DNA from: Quillaja saponaria | Lineage: Eukaryota > Streptophyta > Magnoliopsida > Fabales > Quillajaceae | Direction: 5' to 3' | DNA length: 64,000 nt | Assembly (NCBI GenBank): GCA_029379385.1 | Contig: CM055608.1 | Location: forward strand, 30,006,350 to 30,070,349 | In this document: one piece after another, positions 34,701-46,340 of the stretch | How the letters are laid out: every line of letters starts with the position of its first letter | Numbering within the stretch: position 1 is the first letter of the stretch | Notes under the pieces: model-generated | Database searches by the model: none | What the model saw: the letters and a program-made list of their open reading frames with translations, nothing else | Told to the model about the DNA's origin: nothing | Made by a program: the position numbers and the translations under genes

Positions 34701-36487
34701 GCGTTCCCCAATCTCATATCTGAAAGATACAAGAGAGGTAGATTTACTTCAACAAGCAGCTGCCTCTGTGAACATTCAAGACATCAAAGAGAAATCAAAT
34801 TATAGGTTTGCTTCACAATCTTTGAAGAATGATTTCACTTTTTGTTTTTTTTTTTTTGTATAATTTTTCTTGGTCTGAAATTGATCTCCTTGCTTTTCTT
34901 TTCAATGGGAGTTGGTTGTATTGTTTTATTAAGTATTTTGTGGAATTGAATAAATGAATATTGCAAACAACTTGAATGGTACAGGCTTTAGGATGGTATA
35001 GGCTATGGGTTAGGACCCTTGCATGTTCTTGATCATGAACTAGAAGACTTTGCTGTGAAAAAAAGAAAGAAAGGCTTTGGTTAGTACGTACACATGCTGT
35101 GGGTTCAAGAAGAAAGGACCCTTGCGTGTGTTCTCATGACTTTGCAGTGAAAAGAAGAAAGCAAGGCGTTGGAAATTAAAGCAAACAGAAAATTTATGTG
35201 AGTTCTAGTCTTTCCCCACTTAAAGCTTTGTTTTGTCTTTTTTATCTTACTTTAGATACACCTTTAACTGACATTGAAGAAAGTTTGTGGAACACTCTTC
35301 ATGTGGTCCATATATGACTATCACAATTTGATTTCTTTAACTTTGACTGTATTTCAGTTTGTATTTGAGTTGTGATTGAAATTTGAATATTTAATTATGT
35401 GTGGCATATATGGCATGTATAGTTATGGCCAATCATGGCTTGCTTTCCAAGTGGGTATTTGTAAATACAACTTTCATCATTCATTGTCATAGATATCTCC
35501 CTGCACCATACTAGACAATCATTTTGAAAAAGACATAAGATATCATAGATGACCAATATAACGTAATTGGAAACTAGACCATTGCTTGGTTGCTTGTTTA
35601 TTTAATAAGTTATATACAAATTGTCTTTAGTTTTTTTTTAATTACAACTTTATTTTTAGTGGGTACATGTGGTTTACAGCTAATGTACATGAAATAGATA
35701 TTCATTTAAACTGAATATGGAGATGACTATCTTAAATTGAAATTGAAATAACATAACTATCTTAAATTGAAGCTAAAATAGATATTCATTTTTGTACATG
35801 CACGTGAGTGGGTCCTAAAATGTAGCATGGGTGATGATAGCCAAAGCAATACTGGTTATGCATATTAAATGTTTCATTGTTTGTCTTTTTGAGGATTTAA
35901 GCAAAAACCTCCTATGGTTTGATGCCCTAAAATCCATGAAACAGAGTTGTCCATTTTGAGAGGAGTTTATGTTTCTCTCTCATTAAGTCACATGTAAACA
36001 TGCACCAATTCATTGAATTTGACATAATATGGAACTTTAGAAAATGAGTCTGTGGAGTATAAAAGTGGGTAACAATAATAAGGACATATAGATTTCTCTA
36101 TCAATCTCATTAATTGCTTCACTATTATGACTTTTTCTATGTTGCATCCTAGCTTGCATACACCACGGTCTTGTGTATCATTGTCATTTTTTTTGCTTCA
36201 TGGTAAGTTTTATTGAGCCTAAAGTTATGCAACTTCCAAATATTTTATTTTTTTTCTCATAAATATCATACACATTTCTATTATTAAATGAGTTATAAAT
36301 GAAATTGAATTATTTGTGAGATTCTAGAAGTGTTTTTAAGGGAATATATTGATATAATATATTATTAACAAAAATAGCTGAAAGTGCATGTCTTTCAATT
36401 AAATTTCCTTAATTATTTTTGCACTATTAATTACTCAATGTTTTAATCTAATTGTGCTAATTATTGTGGTGAAGAATTTTTGCCAAT

Positions 36488-39349
36488 ATGGATGAAGACT
36501 GTAGTTGGTTTGAGGGTGATCGTAGTTGGATGGAATGTAGAATTGAAAACCAAATGCCTACAAATGAGTTTATGTCTAATGTTGAGAAGTTTCTTGATTT
36601 TGCTTATAGTCATCCAAGGATTATGAAAGGAAATACAATTCGATGTCCTTGTCGAGTTTGTAAGAACAAAAAGTGGAAGCTTCGAGATGAAGTAGCCATT
36701 GACTTGTATAAGAAGGGTTTTGTAAAAACCTACAAGTGGTGGACCTTACATGGGGAGGCCGAGGCTTGGTTAGGAGAAAGTTCAAATAACCGAGATGTTG
36801 ATGTTGGTAATTCAAGCAATCCATACGTTGATATGGTTTTGGATGCTGCTGGTCCAGATTTTAATTGGGACGATGAGAGTCAGATTCGCGAGGAGCCGAA
36901 TTGTGATGCCCAAAATTTTTATGACTTGTTGAAAAATGCTGATGAGCCATTATGGGAAGGTTGTGACTGGCATAGTCGGTTATCGGCAGTAACACAACTA
37001 TTAAACTGTAAATCAGAGTTTAATATGAGTGAGAGCTTGTATGACCGACTTATTTCAATTATTAAAGGTATGTTGCCTAAAGATGAGAAATTACCTGAAA
37101 ATTTTTACCGATCTAAGCAAATGGTCAAGAAATTAGGACTTGGATATGAGAAGATACATGTATGTCTCAATGATTGTATGCTTTACTATGGCGAAGAGGA
37201 TAAGAAGTTGCAAGAATGTCGTATATGTGGGCATTCGAGATATCAACCCAAGACTCGATCAAGTAAGATTGATGTACCTTACAAAATTTTGCGTCACTTT
37301 CCACTTGCACCTAGGCTCCAAAGGCTCTTTATGTCAAAGAACACTGCTCAACATATGACTTGGCATGATCAGAGACGTGCTAATGGTATAATGATTCACC
37401 CAAGTGATGGAGAAGCATGGAAACACTTTGATGACAACTATCCATCATTCTCAGACGAACCAAGAAATATTAGATTGGGTCTTGCCACCGATGGGTTTTG
37501 CCCATTCGGTCATTCATCAAATGGTCATTCTATATGGCCCGTTTTTGTTACTCCTTACAACTTGCCTCCTAACATGTGCATGAAAGAGCAATATTTATTC
37601 TTGACATTGGTCATTCCTGGTCCTAAGTCTCCAAAGAAAAATTTAGATATCTACTTGAGACCTCTTATTGATGACTTGAAGAAGTTGTGGAATGTGGGAG
37701 TTAACACTTATGATGCATACAGGGGTGAAAATTTTATAATGAGAGCTGCACTTATGTGGACCATTAGTGACTTTCCTGCTTATGGAATGCTATCGGGTTG
37801 GAGTACACATGGAAATTTGGCTTGTCCATATTGCATGGAACAAACAAAATCTTTTCGTCTTCCTCATAGTCATAAACAGTGCTGGTTTGATTGTCATCGA
37901 CAATTCTTACCTATTGATCATCCTTTCAGAAAGCAAAAAGATAAATTCAAAAAGAACACAACAGAGAAAGCTTTGCCTCCACCACGGTTGTCTGGGGAAG
38001 AAGTTTGGGATCGTCTTCAGAAGACTTAATCAGATAACTTTTGGAAATGCATTCGGTAAACAAATAATTTCAGGATTTGGGAAACAACATAATTGGGCAA
38101 AAATAAGTATATTTTGGGAATTGCCTTATTGGTCAACTAATCTTATTCGACACAATCTTGATGTAATGCATATTGAGAAGAATGTTTTTGATAATGTATT
38201 CAATACAGTGATGAATATGAAAGGTAAAACCAAGGACAATCCAAATGGGAGGATGGATTTGCAATTATTTTGTAAGCGTCCCGAGTTGGAGTTGACTAAT
38301 GTTAATGGGAAACTTGTTATGCCAAAAGCTTCTTACAGCTTGTCTAAACCTCAAGTGAAGGAAGTGTGTCAATGGATAAAAGGCTTAAGGCTTCCTGACG
38401 GGTATGCTTCAAATTTAGGTCGTTGTGTGGACATGGATGAATCCAAGTTGTCTGGTATGAAAAGCCATGATTGTCACGTGTTCATGCAAAGACTAATCCC
38501 GATTGCATTTCGCGATTACTTACCGAAAGGTATATGGGAAGCATTTACTGAGCTTAGTAATTTTTTCAGAGATTTATGTATGAAAGAATTGTGTGTGGAG
38601 CATATGAAGATGCTTGAGAAAAATATTGTTGTCACTTTGTGCAAGTTGGAGAAAATATTAGTAATGGGTTTTTTTGACTCAATGGAACATTTGATTGTGC
38701 ACTATACCTTATGAAGCAAAAGTGGGTGGACCTGTGCATTATCGTTGGATGTATCCATTTGAAAGGTTATTATATTGGTCTTAAACTAATCGTATTTGTA
38801 CTTTTAAAGTATATTCATTTCCTAATTAAAAATATTGTTTGTAGGATGATGTTTAATTTAAAGAAAAAGGCCAGAAACAAGGCTTGCGTCGAAGGTTCTA
38901 TATGTGAGGCCTATTGCTTAGAAGAAATTTCCAATTTTTGTGCAATGTATTTTGAGTCAAACGTTCCAACAAAGTTAAATCGTGTGCCTCGTCAAGATGA
39001 TGGTGGAAATATGGATTGTAATGGGCGCCTTTCAGTTTTTTGTCAATCTGGTCGTGCATTTGGTTTTCATAAAACAAGACTGCTTACTGATATTCAGTTA
39101 CAAGCAGCAAAGATTTATGTTTTGCTGAATACAATAGAGATTGAGCCATATGTAAGGTAAGTCAGGCTATCTCACATTAAATTTTTTGTATGCAACACTT
39201 ACATTTCAATAGTGACTTACACACTCATTCATGAAATATAGTGAGTTTCGTCAAATACTATCGAATGAGCATCCAAATTATTCTGAGGACCTAATTCAAA
39301 AATTAGTTGAGTCTAAATTTGCAGATTGGCTTCAACAACAGGTTAGTTT

Positions 39350-39380
<31 letters not shown>

Positions 39381-40252
39381 TTTATTTATTTCTATTGTTA
39401 GGCATAAACAACTATACATTTAGTTCATACAATTATTAAGTTTAGTTTATCATATAGGCACTTGATGATAAGATCACTGATCCACGTATTGTGGATATTG
39501 CTTTCCCACCAATGAGGCAAGTGAGGTGTTTTAATGGCTACGTTGTTAATGGGTTCAAGTTTCACACGCTTTCATATGGAGATGACAAAAAGTCTATGAA
39601 TAGTGGCGTTCGTGTGAAAGGGAGTTGTTATGGCGTTGATGAGCGAGATTTCTATGGTATGCTAACTGACATAATAGAGATGCAATATTTTGGAAATAAT
39701 AGAATTGTGCTCTTTCAGTGTGATTGGTATGATTCTTATAGAGGGATGAAAATAGATTCCTTGCACGGTCTAGTAGATATCAATCATAAGTCAAGACTTG
39801 CCTCATATGAGCCTTTCATATTAGCTGCTCAAGCTCACCAAGTTTATTATGCTAGCTATCCAAGTAAAAAAAGAAATGATTGGTGGGCAGTTTGTAACAT
39901 GGCGGCCAGGAACAATTTTAATTTTCAGTCCAGTGACACACCAAGTGATGATGTGCAACCTTTAGATGATGATATATTTCAAGAAGTTGAATTGAATGTA
40001 CCGGTTCCAGTTACTGTGGGCCTAGATTTGGATGCACCTGGAGTTCTTGTACGTGATGATCCAAGTGAAGAAGTGGATCCTAATGAAATAAATGAAGCTA
40101 GATTTGTTGTTGATGATGACATAATTGAAGAAGAAGATGATGATATTCTTGAAAATGAAGATGATGATGAAGAAGATAATGATGAATTAGAAATGGATGG
40201 CGAAGAAGTTGGTTTTGAATACGATTCTGACAATAATATGCAAGATGATTAA
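36488..40252 (+). pseudogene. CACTA TNP2-type transposase gene, frameshifted
   Basis: The first frame (36488-38029) starts with a Transpos_assoc-type domain (residues about 10-95: SWMECR, NVEKFLDFAYSHP, IRCPCRVCKNKKW, FVKTYKWWTLHGE). The Transposase_21 core follows: YEKIHVCLNDCMLYY, CRICGHSRYQ, LATDGFCPFGHSSNGHSIWP, CPYCME. One frameshift near 38000-38028 moves the core (IFWELPYWSTNLIRHNLDVM, HIEKN) to the frame ending at 38714. A second, of two bases, near 38705 separates MEHLIVH from LPYEAK. A 3' part with introns (about 38797-38844, 39159-39240, 39341-39458) encodes DUF4218/DUF4216-like sequence (FCQSGRAFG, MQYFGNNRIVLFQCDWYDSYRG) and an acidic tail ending at 40252. The family normally excises and integrates CACTA elements. 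The breaks make this copy inactive as read. Confidence 0.9.
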
Positions 40253-40376
40253 TCAAAATTGTATGTGATTTGTTTATAAAGATTACATAGTTGTTATTAC
40301 TTATTAATAATGTTTGATATTTATAGATTTAAATATTTATGATTTTTTGACTTGTTATTGGAATTGTTACAAGATC

Positions 40377-43122
40377 ATGGTTCGTAGTATTCATGGATCT
40401 GGGTCAAATGCATCTCGGGATCCTCCTAGTATGAATCAAACAAGCCGAACCACACGCAAATCATCTCAGTCTAGCCGTGCCATACCTTCATCATCTCAAG
40501 CGGGTTTTGCCTTGCCTAGATCATCATCTCAGGCAGGTTCTGCCTTACCTAGGTCTTTAGCTCAAGTGGGATCTACCTTACCTAGATCATCTCAGTCAAC
40601 CCATGCCGATATTCCATCTTCACCAGGTATTTCTTTATATTTAGTTTGTATTTAAATTAAAATTTACCCCTTATAATCATTGAACTAATTAATTTAGACC
40701 TATTGTTGAATAATGTAGGTGACCGTGATGTTGGACATATAATGGAATCATCTGGCCACAACTCACCACTAGGCACATCTGGAGATTTAGTCTACATCTA
40801 GGGCTCCTGTCATTGAGCCACTTGTAACTAGAGGATATGCACACCTAGATCCCCCTCCTACAAACCCTGCTGATAGACCTTTGATTAGAATTCGTACTGA
40901 TAGGTATTAATTACTTATTTATATTGTTATTACTTTTTTATATATACTAAAGTATGCTAACTTTTATTGTTATTATTTATGTAAAGTGAATTTGACAATC
41001 CTGACACTGTGAGGACTATTAAATCAATCATTGAAGCTCATATGCCAGGACCGATCCCAGTTTGGTCTCAGTATCCTAGAATAGCAAGAGACTTATGTTA
41101 TCGACAATTTCTGGTAATTTAAACATTTAGTGATAAGTGTATCATTTTTATATTGAATGGAAAAGTTAATGCATTAATTTCTTGTGATATTTCAGGCTCA
41201 TTATAGGTTTAACACAGAGCAAAAGGAGAAAGATGGTAAGATTGTGTTTGAGAGATTGCAGGTCGACGATATAGGGATGTGTTAAGAGATGCACGAGCCA
41301 AGGCAAAGATAATGTGTAAAACCGAGGACATCAGCAAGTGTGAAGGTTGGATGCCTGATTGGATGACGGTAGAAAATTGGCGATGGCTGCTTCAGATTTG
41401 GAGTAGTGAACAAAGGAAGAAACGTTCCAAAATAGGAACACAAAACCGAGGATTAGGAGAGGAATCAATTGTTAGACAAGCTGGAGGATCAATCTCGGTG
41501 CTGCAACATAAGGAGAAATTGGTATTATTGGAATTTAATATGAAAATGTTAAATATCAAATTTTATTCCTTTATAACTTTCAAATGGTTTTGTAGAAAAA
41601 AGAAACAGGCAATGATCCGTCTCTTCTAGAAGTTTTCCACCGCATCCATAAGAGAAAAAAGACTGGACAATTTGACAACCCAAAGTCGCAGATGATTTCT
41701 GTTAGTTTTACAAATATTCACTAAGATTTTTATATTTATGTATGTGTGTGTGTGTGTACATATATATCTATGCAAATGAATCTATAACTAATATTTATTG
41801 GGATTGTAGGAAGAATACATACGCGAAGTTTCTGAGAAATATGGAGAAGATAGTGATGCTCATCCCTCATTTGATCCAGACATTTGGTTAAAGGTGACAA
41901 GAGGAGTACAAAAAGGGGGGAAAGTCTACGGATGTGGAACACCTGGTGCTGCAAGAGCCTTATTTGGAGATAAGATCAATTCATCTCGTTCCTCATTACG
42001 ATATACCGCAACATCAGCAACCAGATGTTGCATCAGCTGAGCGGATTCACACACTAGAGCAACAACTAGAGTACCAGAAAAGGAAAACTGATGAAATGAG
42101 TAATATCATGAAAGTCATGATGGATAAGTTAGGTTTAGACCATTCCATCCTTGGAGGACTTCAGGTAAGTAACTATCTCTATTTAAATATGCAATCTGAA
42201 GTTTTTAGATAGCAAGATAATTAGAGAGCATTAAATAAAATTTGTAGAAACAAATAGGGATCCAATTCGGATGCACAGTTAGAATTTCATGCAAATGTTT
42301 TAAGTTTTTGACTTTAACTTAGCTACTTTTAGTTGTGAAGAGCAATAGTGACCAAAATATGTTTAAATGACGACACGAGAATTTCAACATGTTAATGCCA
42401 TTAAATAGGATTTGTAAGAACAAATGGCATCTAATTCAAATGCATAGTTAGAAGTTTATGCAAATGATTGGGTTTGTGACTTAAACTTAGCTAGTTTTAG
42501 GTGTGAAGTGTTAAAGTAACTAAAACATGTTCAAACAAAGAGTCATGTATTCCACCACATTCATGACATTGAATAAGACTTATAAGAACAAAATGTATCG
42601 AATTCGTATCCACGGTTAAGATTTTATGCAAATATTTGAGTTTGTGAATTAAAATAAATTTAGTTTTAGGTGTAAAGGGCAATAGTGACCAAAACATGTT
42701 CAAACAATGAGCTAAGAATTCTAACACATTCATGCCATTGAATAAGATTTGTAAGAACAAGTGGCATCCAATTTTGGTTCACAGTTAAGATTTTATGCAA
42801 ATGCTTGGGTTTGTTGTTTAAATTGGTTAGTTTTGGGCGTGCAGTGTGAAAGTCACAAAAACATGATAGGTTATGATTTTCCGCAAATGTTTATGCTTCT
42901 GATTTAAAGAATAGCTTGTTTCAGATTGACATACCTAAGTTTATATATTTATCTAGATCATTTCTTTTATATTTTCAAATTTTTTTGTTAGTTATTCACT
43001 TTTCTTTCTAACAGGATGTATCTTCTAGCGGTGTAGATGGTGATGTAGGTGGTCATGGAGATGGCGAGGAGATTCTTCATGAGGATGGCAACAATGATGA
43101 CGATCTTGATGACATTATGTAG
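40377..43122 (+). pseudogene. CACTA second gene: Transposase_24 (Ptta/En/Spm)-like, frameshifted
   Basis: A multi-exon gene downstream of TNP2. Exon 1 (40377-40626) starts MVRSIHGSG and is Ser/Arg-rich with SSQAG repeats. Later exons give IRIRTD..EFDNPDTVRTIKSII, CYRQFL/AHYRFN, YRDVLRDARAKAK, WMPDWMTVENWRWLL, IWSSEQRKKRSK, ETGNDPSLLEVFHRIHKRK, and EEYIREVSEKYGED with a coiled-coil tail (HTLEQQLEYQKRKTDEM). The last exon (43018-43122) is acidic and ends DDLDDIM. The block W.PDWMTVENWRWLL..W is the hallmark of plant Transposase_24. Frame breaks occur near 40793 (LVYI then stop, with STSRAP in another frame) and near 41253. An intron (about 42165-43015) contains the 168-bp tandem array. Confidence 0.8.
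42228..42900. repeat. Tandem array, about 168-169 bp x 4, in an intron of the CACTA second gene
   Basis: Units begin at 42228, 42397, 42565 and 42734 with GCCATTGAATAAGATTTGT-like sequence. Each contains TTATGCAAATG, TTAGTTTTAGGTGTGAAG and CAAAACATGTTCAAA-like blocks. Copies have diverged by substitutions but keep the period. Confidence 0.85.
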
Positions 43123-43309
43123 CTAGTTCATAGTTCTATTAGACTTAGCTTAATTATTTAAATGTAGATGTTGACATTGTGTGTTTATGTGATGCTTTTT
43201 TATTAAATGTTGACAAAACTTTAAATTTATGATGAATTTGTTTTATGGATAATATATATGGATGTTTATTAACAGGTTTGATTCATTTAATAAAAAACAG
43301 GAATGTTTT

Positions 43310-43640
43310 ACCCTGTTTGTGGCAATTACCCACAAACACAAGTTTGTGGCAATTACCCACAGTCATACACATGCATATATAGGTTGGTGGGTATTACCCA
43401 CAAACCACGAGGTTGGTGGGTATCACCCACAAACCACGAGGTTGGTGGGTATCACCCACAAACCACCCATCACAATTTCCCACAAAATTTACCGACAAAT
43501 GTTTGTGGGAAATGCCTACAAACTTTCGAAGTTTGTGGGAATTACCCACGAAAAATTACCCACAGAATATTTGTCGGTACACTTTTTCCCACAAATTTTA
43601 TACCCTTTTCCCACAAATTTAGTTTGTGGGAAAAGGTCAT
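43310..43640. repeat. Right subterminal repeats of the CACTA element
   Basis: A dense cluster of TTACCCACAAAC / GTTTGTGGGTAA motifs. It includes a direct 24-bp unit repeated three times at about 43386-43460 (containing TTGGTGGGTATCACCCACAA) and two TTTGTCGGTA variants. It mirrors the left-end cluster. Confidence 0.85.
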
Positions 43641-43656
43641 TTTTCTTGTAGTGTAT

Positions 43657-44520
43657 TACTTCACCTCCTCAACCAACGGTGGAGATCTATTTCATCTAAA
43701 TGCTCACATTAGCCATCTAGAATCCTTCTAGAAAATATCTACATTTTTATACATTTTCTAGAACCTTGTAGAACCTTTTAAAGTGTTATAGAGTCTTCCA
43801 CATCTTTCTGGACCTTTCTAGAACCTTATGGAACCTTTTATAACCTTGTAGAACTTAGAACCATCTAGACCCTTCTAGAATATTATGGAACCTTTCGAAA
43901 TCTCCTAGATTCTTTTAGAATGCTCCACAAACTTCTATGAGTGCACTACACAAACCTCCTAATTGTTGATGACACAAGTGCCCTTCTCAATATCACCATG
44001 CCTCCTCCTCCACCATAGCATCGAAGTATTGTTCAATGCTCCACATAAAGTTCTCTAACTCCTTTGCATGCCTTGACCTCTTTGATTTCTTCCTTTAGGG
44101 CCACCACCTAGGTTAACACCATCTCTTTAAGGGCATCTAATGCAATTCTCCAAGAGTCGGACACAGAATTGAGGGCACCTTGCATCTCACCTTGCACTTT
44201 CTTATAGGCAATTGCAAGGTTTTCGATGCGTTGGTCTATTTCTTCAAACCTGTCCCTTTCCGTCAGCAACAACAAGCTCCACCTTAGCAAGCTTAGATTC
44301 AAAGGAAGTCAAGATGTCTCTAGAGCTAGACTTGTCCAAAAAAACGTAAGATGCATTGTCCCCCACATGCTCAACGTTCCTGAATATCATTTTACAATAT
44401 GAAAAAAAGCATCTTCCATAGGTTATCATACCCATACAATCCCATCATTGGGATCCTTTAAACATTTAATCATAGTCTTCAGAGGCTTCTCTAACATTCC
44501 CCAATACGCCATTATGGATT
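43657..44520 (-). mobile_element. Truncated LTR retrotransposon: LTR proximal part and gag remnant
   Basis: 43657-43970 is the rest of the LTR interrupted by the CACTA element. On the minus strand it is full of short degenerate TAGAAGGTTCC-like repeats. 44500-44000 reads, across a frame change near 44250, as a coiled-coil gag-like fragment: HVGDNASYVFLDKSSSRD, SFESKLAKVELVV, IDQRIENLAIAYKKVQGEMQ. It is followed by LKEEIKEVKA and WSIEQYFDAM, which recall the gag start of Ty3/gypsy elements. No protease, RT or integrase is present. Lineage is tentative; it could also be a non-autonomous element. Confidence 0.5.
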
Positions 44521-44925
44521 ATTCTCTCAACCGCAGCTATTACAGTGAATATTTGATACTTAATGACCATAATGTTCAATACCACACCTAGTAAAACCAC
44601 CCACTGTAGGTAGCATGAGAGTTTATATATCAAGTCCCAACAGAAATGCAGAATGCAGACAAGTTAATAATTGCATATGAAATCATATATATATGAGTAC
44701 ATAGTATGACCAATAGTGTGAAAACGGAATCAATAAAATCTATAAGATTGGTGCTCTACATGCACAACTTGTTATATATACCCTTTATCGGGATCAAAAA
44801 CGAAGTTTAACTGGAAAAGAAGACGAATTGTTTAAGGCTTAACTAATTATAAATGAGGCACCACAACCAAGAATAAATCACATCATATTCAAATTAATAA
44901 GCAGATGCTAAGTGGTCAAACTTAC

Positions 44926-45355
44926 CCAGCATTAAATATAATGGGAGAAATAAGATATATAAAGAAAAACTCTTCATTGAATAGTAAGATGTGTGACCTT
45001 CTTCCCCAAGTAGTTAAAAGAATACCAGCTCCAGTACAAACACCCTGATCAATTCCAAAAGAAGATAAAATTCACAAAAATATTATAAACCCCCATAATT
45101 TTGGGACAAACAGATGAAGAAATCTTAATAATAATAGTAGTCAGTAGTCACTAATTTAGTGTGGCAGACGTAATTGCTTTGAGTAGTAAGTGGAAAAACT
45201 CACAATGGCTAGGGCAACAACCGACTCAGTCATCCATCGACTCTTCTCGAAAAGATGCCCAATCACAATGCAAGCACAAAGGAGCAACACAAATAAAGTT
45301 GTAGAATCTACAGAGTGTTCAGTAAGAGACAGACAGAGCTCAAATTGAACGCCAT
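44926..45355 (-). pseudogene. NHX-type vacuolar Na+/H+ antiporter, exons 1 and 2 only
   Basis: Exon 1 (45355-45204) has ATG GCG TTC (MAFNLSSV). After a one-base frame break in a CTGT run near 45330 it reads TTLFVLLLCACIVIGHLFE, KSRWMTESVVALAI, donor GTGAGT. Exon 2 (45044-44926) reads GVCTGAGILLTTWGRRSHIL, then NEEFFFIYLISPIIFNAG, donor GTAAGT. These are the first two transmembrane segments of plant NHX exchangers, which load Na+/K+ into the vacuole in exchange for H+. The amiloride-binding motif, normally LFFIYLLPPI, is FFFIYLISPI here. The next exon (FQVKKKQ in relatives) is not found; a retrotransposon relic begins about 400 bp further on. The terminal exon survives at 32470-32703. Confidence 0.85.
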
Positions 45356-46140
45356 GCAGTCACCACCTCACTGTCACGAACCAAATATTACGAATACACC
45401 AATATCTTCATTAAATAAAATCATATAGAAGTGCAAATTGGGTACCAGAAGAAGTATACCTCAGAATACATAATAGTTGTTTGTATTACTATTACTAAAC
45501 ATGTAAAATCCTCCAACTTCATGCAGAGAATTGTTAACCATACAAATCTGTCATGCGTATCCTATAAATCTTGGTTGCCCTTATAGGATTTACTGATATA
45601 ACTTGAAAGGCTCCATATAGCAAGCAACTGAAAATAAGAAAGAAAATTAAGCTAAGTAAATAACAAAAAAAGAAAACAACCTGTAATACCCCAAGAGATT
45701 AAGTCTCATATTTATTGGGAAAGAGAAGATTGAGGGATATATAACTCACGAGAGGGTCAACTATTAAGTATTTTTCAGTTAACATTTTAACTTGTGTGGG
45801 TTGTTAAGTATTCAAAAGGTACAACCGAACCTAAAACAAATTTTGGCCCAGATAGAGTACAGTATTGTTGTTTTTTTTGGTTCCTTACCCTTGGGTTGGT
45901 AAGGTAACAGTAAACGTGCAACCGAAGACATTGTTTTATTTGTTGCTTACTTATTTTTTCCTGATTCAGTTTCTCACAAAACAAACAAAAAGCCGAACTG
46001 GACAAACATTTTCCTCATAAACCTCACCAATTCTACTTCAATAAACATAAATCCAGAACAGTCTGGTACTGTTTTCTTTTGTCTTCTCGAAGACCAAACA
46101 AATATTACTAGAAAAAGAGAAAGAAAGTAAAATTGAATAC

Positions 46141-46340
46141 CCGGAAGAAGGGAGTTCTTTTCGAGCCGAAATCTTGTTTGCAACTCATCAAATATGTAAG
46201 GTTTTGATTTTTGAGAGAGAGAAAATTTGGGAAGAGAAATACTATGAAGGAAGGAAGGAAGGAAGGAATAGTGGTGGAAAGTTGAAAGGGCGCCAAAGGA
46301 AGTAGAAGGAATTTATATATCTGTAAATAAATGTGAGCCG
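46141..46340 (-). other. Probable 5' UTR exon and promoter edge of the NHX relic
   Basis: Pyrimidine-rich on the minus strand, with (CTTCC)n at about 46245-46268, ending in CTTCCGG/GTATTC (donor at 46139-46140). A matching acceptor (GTGACAG at about 45378-45384) precedes the NHX ATG at 45355. NHX genes commonly have a 5' UTR intron. Inferred from splice signals only. Confidence 0.4.

Larger units (their letters stand above)
33439..43653 (+). mobile_element. Complete CACTA (En/Spm-type) DNA transposon, 10,215 bp
   Basis: Termini are CACTACAAGAAAA at 33439 and its perfect inverted copy TTTTCTTGTAGTG ending at 43653; imperfect similarity continues inwards to TTTTCCCACAAA. The target-site duplication is TAT (33436-33438 and 43654-43656), the 3-bp size expected for CACTA. 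Subterminal regions (33460-33930 and 43310-43640) are packed with TTTGTGGGTAA/TTACCCACAAA-like motifs in both orientations, the sites normally bound by the TnpA-type protein. Internally it carries a TNP2-type transposase gene and a Transposase_24-type gene, both with frameshifts, so it is structurally complete but probably no longer autonomous. The 3-kb leader (33439-36487) holds no other gene. Confidence 0.95.

Noticed and set aside
39979..40233. 84-codon Ser-rich minus-strand ORF
   Set aside because: Shadow of the acidic GAT/GAA-rich tail of the transposase gene.
43310..43640. Possible CRISPR-like or satellite array because of evenly repeated short motifs
   Set aside because: The motifs are the inverted and direct TnpA-type subterminal sites of the CACTA element and are mirrored at the other end.
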